From JBBSVE01 sp038233815 (GTDB lineage Bacteria; Pseudomonadota; Alphaproteobacteria; Rhodobacterales; Rhodobacteraceae): 9,488 bases of DNA. The position numbers were made by a program, and so were the translations under genes. Shown one piece after another: positions 6,844 to 9,488 of this stretch. The stretch covers positions 1 to 9,488 of the forward strand of contig JBBSVE010000114.1 of assembly GCA_038233815.1 (NCBI GenBank). The letters run 5' to 3'. Below the pieces are notes generated by a model. That model did no database searches and was not told where the DNA came from. It was given only the letters and a program-made list of their open reading frames with translations. Numbering within the stretch: the first letter of the stretch is position 1; the number at the start of each line of letters is the position of its first letter.

Positions 6844-7766
6844 TCCGCTACGACCGGTGCGGCTGGCGCATGCCGCATCATGGCCATCACCCCGCAGGCC
6901 ACGATGAAGGGCATCACGGTGCGCATCATGCGGTACATCAGCAGCGAGACGCCCACATCCGGGCGTCCGACAGCGTGCAGACCAAGGGCGATCACCAGCT
7001 CGAACGATCCAATTCCCGCAGGCATGTGACTGAGGATGCCAAACCCGACCGCCATGCAGAAAAGTGCCAGAAAAAACAGGTATGGGCCATGCAGATCGGA
7101 CGGCAGGAAGACGTAGAGGACCAGGGCCGATGCCGAGAGGTCGATCATCGCGCAGCCCATCTGCCAGCCTGTCAGCCTGCGGGAGAGAAGCTGGACCTCC
7201 TGACCACGGATGCGGAAACGCCGGCCGTCGCCCAGAGCGGCAAAAGCGGCAGCAGCAAGTCCGATGATCGCGGCACCGACGATGCGGCCGGTCCCCTCTG
7301 GCACGGCGCCAAAACCGGTGTCGATCACCACCATTCCCAGTCCGCAGGTCAGCGCCACGACGAGCCAGAATGCGACCCAGCCGGAGGTGACAACTGTCGC
7401 GAGCGCGCCCATCTGCCGGGCCGGCAGATTGTAGAGCCTCTGCCGGACGATCCTGCCGACCAGCCACGGAAAACCAAGAAAATTGGAAATACCGTATGCC
7501 GTTGCCCCAAAGATGGCAGCGCGGCCGGCAGAGACGGGAATACCCGAAAGGTTGCGAACGGCGACAACGTCATATCCGGCCAGGCCGATGTAGCTTGCCG
7601 CGGTCGCGATCAGCGCGGTGACGAGCACACCCGGGGACAGGTTGGTGACCGTGTGCCAGGCAAGCGACCAGTCGAGCCCCGACAGCATGGTAATGGCAAA
7701 GATCACGGAGAGCCCCATGGCCGCACGGATGAACCATCTGAGATTGGCAGACATCGCTTTGAGCAC
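6840..7766 (-). CDS. MprF flippase-domain-type membrane protein (lysylphosphatidylglycerol synthase TM region, no synthetase domain)
   Basis: The 308-residue hydrophobic protein has about eight membrane segments (roughly 14-30, 46-66, 83-100, 121-148, 161-178, 203-220, 228-266, 279-297). Its motifs fit the N-terminal flippase half of MprF: GYDVVAVRNL (64-73), AIFGATAYGISNFLGFP followed by VGRIVRQRLYN (103-113), and the late HMPAGIGSFELVIALGL. In MprF this half moves an aminoacylated phosphatidylglycerol across the inner membrane; here the tRNA-dependent synthetase half is missing, so it probably translocates a lipid made by another enzyme, the phosphatidyltransferase of this operon being the obvious candidate (inference). 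It is the first gene of the operon. The GTG start at 7766 is preceded by AAGGCGG five bases upstream; ATG at 7754 is the alternative. Only about 61 bases separate it from the divergent small ORF, so the operon promoter should lie in 7767-7830, though I see no clear -35/-10 pair. Confidence 0.87.
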   Translation of the reverse strand: MLKAMSANLRWFIRAAMGLSVIFAITMLSGLDWSLAWHTVTNLSPGVLVTALIATAASYIGLAGYDVVAVRNLSGIPVSAGRAAIFGATAYGISNFLGFPWLVGRIVRQRLYNLPARQMGALATVVTSGWVAFWLVVALTCGLGMVVIDTGFGAVPEGTGRIVGAAIIGLAAAAFAALGDGRRFRIRGQEVQLLSRRLTGWQMGCAMIDLSASALVLYVFLPSDLHGPYLFFLALFCMAVGFGILSHMPAGIGSFELVIALGLHAVGRPDVGVSLLMYRMMRTVMPFIVACGVMAMMRHAPAAPVVAE

Positions 7767-7827
7767 GGAACCGCCTTCTGCTGAAAAACGTCGTGGGATG
7801 TCTGCACCCGCCGCCGGGAGGATCCGT

Positions 7828-8058
7828 GTGGAGACCTACGTCCTCCGCGTATCAGGGAGGTTCGACCGCACCTTCTGGCAACGGTGGAGCGATTATCACG
7901 CCGAGGGCGCAAAAATCGGAATGCACTGCGAAAGACTATGGGGCCAGCCCCATACCGAAAGGAACTTTGTCCGTCAGCCCGTCGCGTTCCAGAACCGTGT
8001 TGCCATCCTGAACGCATTCATCGCGCTCGGCATCCCCGTCACCGACTTCGCTGGATAG
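7828..8058 (+). CDS. Hypothetical 76-residue protein, divergent from the operon
   Basis: The frame encodes a small, aromatic- and Arg-rich protein containing LRVSGRFDRTFWQRWSDYH and AFQNRVAILNAFIALGIPVT. I do not recognise its family. The GTG at 7828 is chosen because GGGAGGA lies about five bases before it; ATG at 7798 would add ten residues (86 in all) and leave only 31 bases to the divergent operon. The composition is protein-like (a conserved-looking Trp/Phe core followed by an amphipathic helix), unlike the shadow frames nearby. There is no signal peptide or membrane segment. It might be an independent gene or the tail of a broken larger protein, for instance of mobile-element origin; position alone does not link it to the operon. 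Confidence 0.5.
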   Translation: METYVLRVSGRFDRTFWQRWSDYHAEGAKIGMHCERLWGQPHTERNFVRQPVAFQNRVAILNAFIALGIPVTDFAG

Positions 8059-8204
8059 TTTGTACGTGAAAAAGGGGACCTCCAGCAGTCAGCTGATCAA
8101 AGCAAAAGAGCCCCTCGCACCTACGATGCCAGCGTTACGGCAGTCACGATGAAATCGAGCACCTCATCAAGCGCCTTGCAGTAGGGCAGCCTTCCGCCAC
8201 GATT

Positions 8205-8233
8205 ATGCCCGCCGGCTGGTGACCGGCGGGCAT
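8205..8233 (-). terminator. Strong hairpin downstream of the VPLPA-CTERM gene
   Basis: A perfect 11-base inverted repeat, ATGCCCGCCGG at 8205-8215 and CCGGCGGGCAT at 8223-8233, encloses a 7-base loop. It lies 19 bases beyond the stop of the minus-strand gene ending at 8253. There is no T run on either strand, so it is not a textbook intrinsic terminator. It could stop transcription with Rho or stabilise the mRNA 3' end, and it might serve the plus-strand ORF ending at 8058 as well. The rest of 8059-8252 shows no supported gene. Confidence 0.55.
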
Positions 8234-8252
8234 CACGCAATAATCCCGTAAA

Positions 8253-8870
8253 TCAGTGCGCGCGACGGCGGCGCATGATCCCGATTCCCCCAAATGCAGC
8301 AAGCAGCAGCGGCAGGGTGGCCGGAAGCGGGACGGGCGACACATCGGCCGCCGTTCCACTCAGCAGGTTGTCGAGGCTGAAGAGCTGGCTGCCAAACCCG
8401 ATACCCGGTGCCGTTCTGAATTGGAGACTCGAGAACAACTCGTCCGACACAAAGCCGAAGAACCCGGCGGGCTGGAACGACGACGCGATCGTTACCGACT
8501 CGTCTGTGCCGAGGAGATCGGCGAACAGGGATCCGAGACCGCTGAAGTCGGCGCCGAAGGCGTTAATCTGTTTCCCGAAATTCAGCGTGATGAGGTTCTT
8601 CTGATCCCGCGTCACGAGGGTAGAGAAGCTGCCGAAGTTATTCACCTCGTTGGGACTGTTTGTTGTCCCGGACCGGCTTGAGGTGATGCCGCCGTCGAAT
8701 GTGATCAAAGCAGCCCGCGCGATCGGCGTATCGAACGTCTCGAGCGCCAACGGACCGGTGACCGCATCGAAGGCGGTACGGTCCGTGAAGATCGTTGCCG
8801 CGTGCGCGGACAGCGACAGACCGACGGAGACGATCGCCCCTAGGGCAATCGTTTTCAAAAAGGACGGCAT
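8253..8870 (-). CDS. Secreted VPLPA-CTERM sorting-domain protein
   Basis: The 205-residue precursor starts with a Sec signal peptide (K6, hydrophobic 7-20, cleavage likely after SAHA near residue 24). It ends with the exosortase-type sorting signal: VPLPA at 180-184, a hydrophobic stretch (185-199) and an RRRR cluster (200-203). Family knowledge: such proteins are exported, and the tail is recognised and cut by an exosortase, often in bacteria making exopolysaccharide or biofilm; VPLPA is the variant common in Rhodobacterales. The middle is rich in Phe, Gly, Ser and Thr, looks like beta structure and has no catalytic motif or cysteines. The ATG at 8870 has GGGAGA seven bases upstream. The 127 bases between it and the IS end are AT-richer than the surroundings and probably hold the promoter, though no clear boxes stand out. 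No exosortase is in the window; it must be encoded elsewhere. Confidence 0.88.
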   Translation of the reverse strand: MPSFLKTIALGAIVSVGLSLSAHAATIFTDRTAFDAVTGPLALETFDTPIARAALITFDGGITSSRSGTTNSPNEVNNFGSFSTLVTRDQKNLITLNFGKQINAFGADFSGLGSLFADLLGTDESVTIASSFQPAGFFGFVSDELFSSLQFRTAPGIGFGSQLFSLDNLLSGTAADVSPVPLPATLPLLLAAFGGIGIMRRRRAH

Positions 8871-8997
8871 GGGTTTTCTCCCGGTTAATCGTTACAGAAC
8901 TTGGTGAGTTTCGCAGGTTAACGTTGCATTAAGCAATCGTATTTTGTCATGCAGCAAACCACGCCAAAAAACAAGAGGGTCAGACCGAGTCGACGTC

Positions 8998-9298
8998 TGA
9001 ATAGCCCCGTGGTTCGTGGACGCTTTCTTCCCTAATTTTGTGGCAAGGAGGCGATGATGAGCAGCAACAGGTTCAGCGACGATTTCAAGCGGGATGCGGT
9101 CGCGCAGATTACCGAGCGGGGCTACCCGGTCAGGGAGGTGTCGGGGCGGCTCGGGGTCAGTCCGTATTCGCTCTACGCTTGGAAGAAGACGTTCGCGAAG
9201 GCGTCGACCGGCGAGAGCGAGAAGGACACCGAGATCCGGCGTCTGAAGCGTGAGCTGGTGCGCGTGTCGGAGGAGCGCGACATCCTAAAAAAGGCCAC
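8998..9298 (+). mobile_element. Left part of an IS3-family insertion sequence, interrupted by an IS30-family element
   Basis: The element appears to begin at TGAATAGCCCCGTGG (8998), a TG-starting end of the kind expected for IS3-family elements, about 55 bases before its orfA. It is cut at about 9298 inside orfA by the end of another IS. The exact left boundary is inferred, because the right inverted repeat and target duplication lie outside the window. Confidence 0.65.
9057..9298 (+). pseudogene. IS3-family transposase OrfA, 3' end disrupted
   Basis: OrfA supplies the DNA-binding half of the IS3 transposase, normally made as OrfAB by programmed frameshift. The start of the protein (FSDDFKRDAVAQITERGYPV), a helix-turn-helix (VREVSGRLGVSPYSLYAWKK) and the leucine-zipper-like helix (EIRRLKRELVRVSEERDILKKAT) are intact. 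At about 9298 the family sequence (normally continuing like AYFA...) is replaced by the end of an IS30-family element, so no OrfB or frameshift region follows. The frame runs on to a stop at 9390-9392, but that extension is foreign. ATG 9057 sits five bases after AAGGAGG and is preferred over the adjacent ATG at 9054. The product is probably inactive as a transposase, although an OrfA-like DNA-binding peptide could still be made. Confidence 0.85.
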
Positions 9299-9324
9299 GG
9301 TGGGTTCAACCGGTCAGCGCAACG
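9299..9324. repeat. Terminal inverted repeat (right end) of the IS30-family element
   Basis: The 26 bases beginning GGTGGGTTCAACC match the remembered IS30 end at most positions, with shared cores TTCAA, GGTCA and CGCAAC. The transposase stop codon (9308-9306) lies inside the repeat. The matching left repeat is not visible. Confidence 0.6.
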
Positions 9325-9488
9325 GATCTCTGGAATGTATCAGCCGGCGTCTGGAAGACAAGCGTTTTTCTCGGTCTGGTGTTGAGGCGTAACGCGACCT
9401 GATCAAGGTCGTGCTGGGTGTAAACGGATAGGTCCGTCCCTTTCGGGAAATATTGGCGCAGCAGACCGTTGGTGTTCTCGTTACTGCC
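9306..9488 (-). CDS. IS30-family transposase, C-terminal 60 residues (partial)
   Basis: The frame enters from the right edge and ends at the TGA at 9308-9306. It reads GSNENTNGLLRQYFPKGTDL, then an LNTRPRKTLVFQTPAD block. This is the diagnostic end of the IS30-family DDE domain: the E of the N-E-N-x-N-G motif is the third catalytic acidic residue, and the NxRPRK...TP block closes the protein. The preceding catalytic residues and the DNA-binding N-terminus are outside the window, so intactness cannot be judged. The tail after TPAD (TFQRSVALTG) is of ordinary length for the family. Confidence 0.92.
   Translation of the reverse strand, partial: GSNENTNGLLRQYFPKGTDLSVYTQHDLDQVALRLNTRPRKTLVFQTPADTFQRSVALTG

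Larger units (their letters stand above)
9299..9488 (-). mobile_element. Right end of an IS30-family insertion sequence (partial, runs off the right edge)
   Basis: The element carries the C-terminal part of an IS30-type transposase and ends within IS3 orfA. Its terminal sequence from about 9299 (containing TTCAACCGGTCAGCGCAAC) closely resembles the IS30 terminal repeat as I remember it (TTCAATTGGTCAACGCAAC). The other end, and so the target duplication, is outside the window. Confidence 0.8.

Noticed and set aside
6181..7467. A 428-residue fusion extending the RibD-like reductase upstream
   Set aside because: The residues before 6843 are the flippase gene read in another frame, and the ATG at 6843 forms a typical ATGA coupling with its stop.
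6870..7784. Plus-strand open frame of 304 codons
   Set aside because: His/Asp/Arg-rich antisense shadow of the flippase-type membrane protein; no domain recognisable.
8883..8937. Repeated TTAACC/GGTTAA words upstream of the VPLPA-CTERM gene as a possible operator
   Set aside because: Short, irregularly spaced and expected by chance in an AT-rich intergenic stretch.
1..9488. CRISPR array, tRNA, rRNA, riboswitch or retron-type RNA
   Set aside because: I looked for regularly spaced repeats, cloverleaf ends and conserved riboswitch cores, and saw none; an FMN riboswitch would have been notable beside the RibA/RibD-like genes, but the 7767-7830 gap is too short for one.

Overview
The window is GC-rich and looks like accessory DNA, probably plasmid or integrated mobilisable element, from an alphaproteobacterium, most likely a Rhodobacterales member. 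The pointers are a relaxase module, two IS fragments, a secreted protein with a VPLPA-CTERM tail (a signal I associate mainly with that order), and very dense operon packing with ATGA/GTGA overlaps. The species is not determinable from the sequence.

Layout. (1) 1-2948, plus strand: mobilisation module, with the tail of a MobC-like accessory protein coupled by an ATGA overlap to a 943-residue MOBP-type relaxase. The relaxase carries an LPD7-like middle and a primase-like DUF3991/Toprim C-terminal half. (2) 2949-3355: a junction without a convincing gene. (3) 3356-7766, minus strand (reading right to left): a tightly packed operon encoding an MprF-flippase-type membrane protein, a RibD C-terminal-type pyrimidine reductase, a haem-oxygenase-like diiron oxidase (HDO), a small Rieske [2Fe-2S] protein, a CDP-alcohol phosphatidyltransferase, and last a broken GTP cyclohydrolase II (URC1/RibA-like) gene. 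The last has a nonsense codon, a frameshift and a missing catalytic C-terminal half. (4) 7828-8058: a small unrecognised plus-strand ORF divergent from the operon. (5) 8253-8870, minus: a VPLPA-CTERM secreted protein followed by a strong hairpin. (6) 8998-9488: left end of an IS3-family element whose orfA is interrupted by the right end of an IS30-family element that runs out of the window.

The minus-strand operon is the main point of interest. Its enzyme set (GTP ring opening, pyrimidine reduction, O2-dependent diiron chemistry with a Rieske partner, attachment to a CDP-activated alcohol, and a flippase-like protein) suggests an undescribed pathway that makes a GTP/pyrimidine-derived compound and couples it to, or moves it as, a membrane lipid. 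This is inference from gene content. The GTP cyclohydrolase at the end of the operon is dead here, so in this strain the pathway is either decaying or fed by a housekeeping RibA/URC1 elsewhere in the genome.
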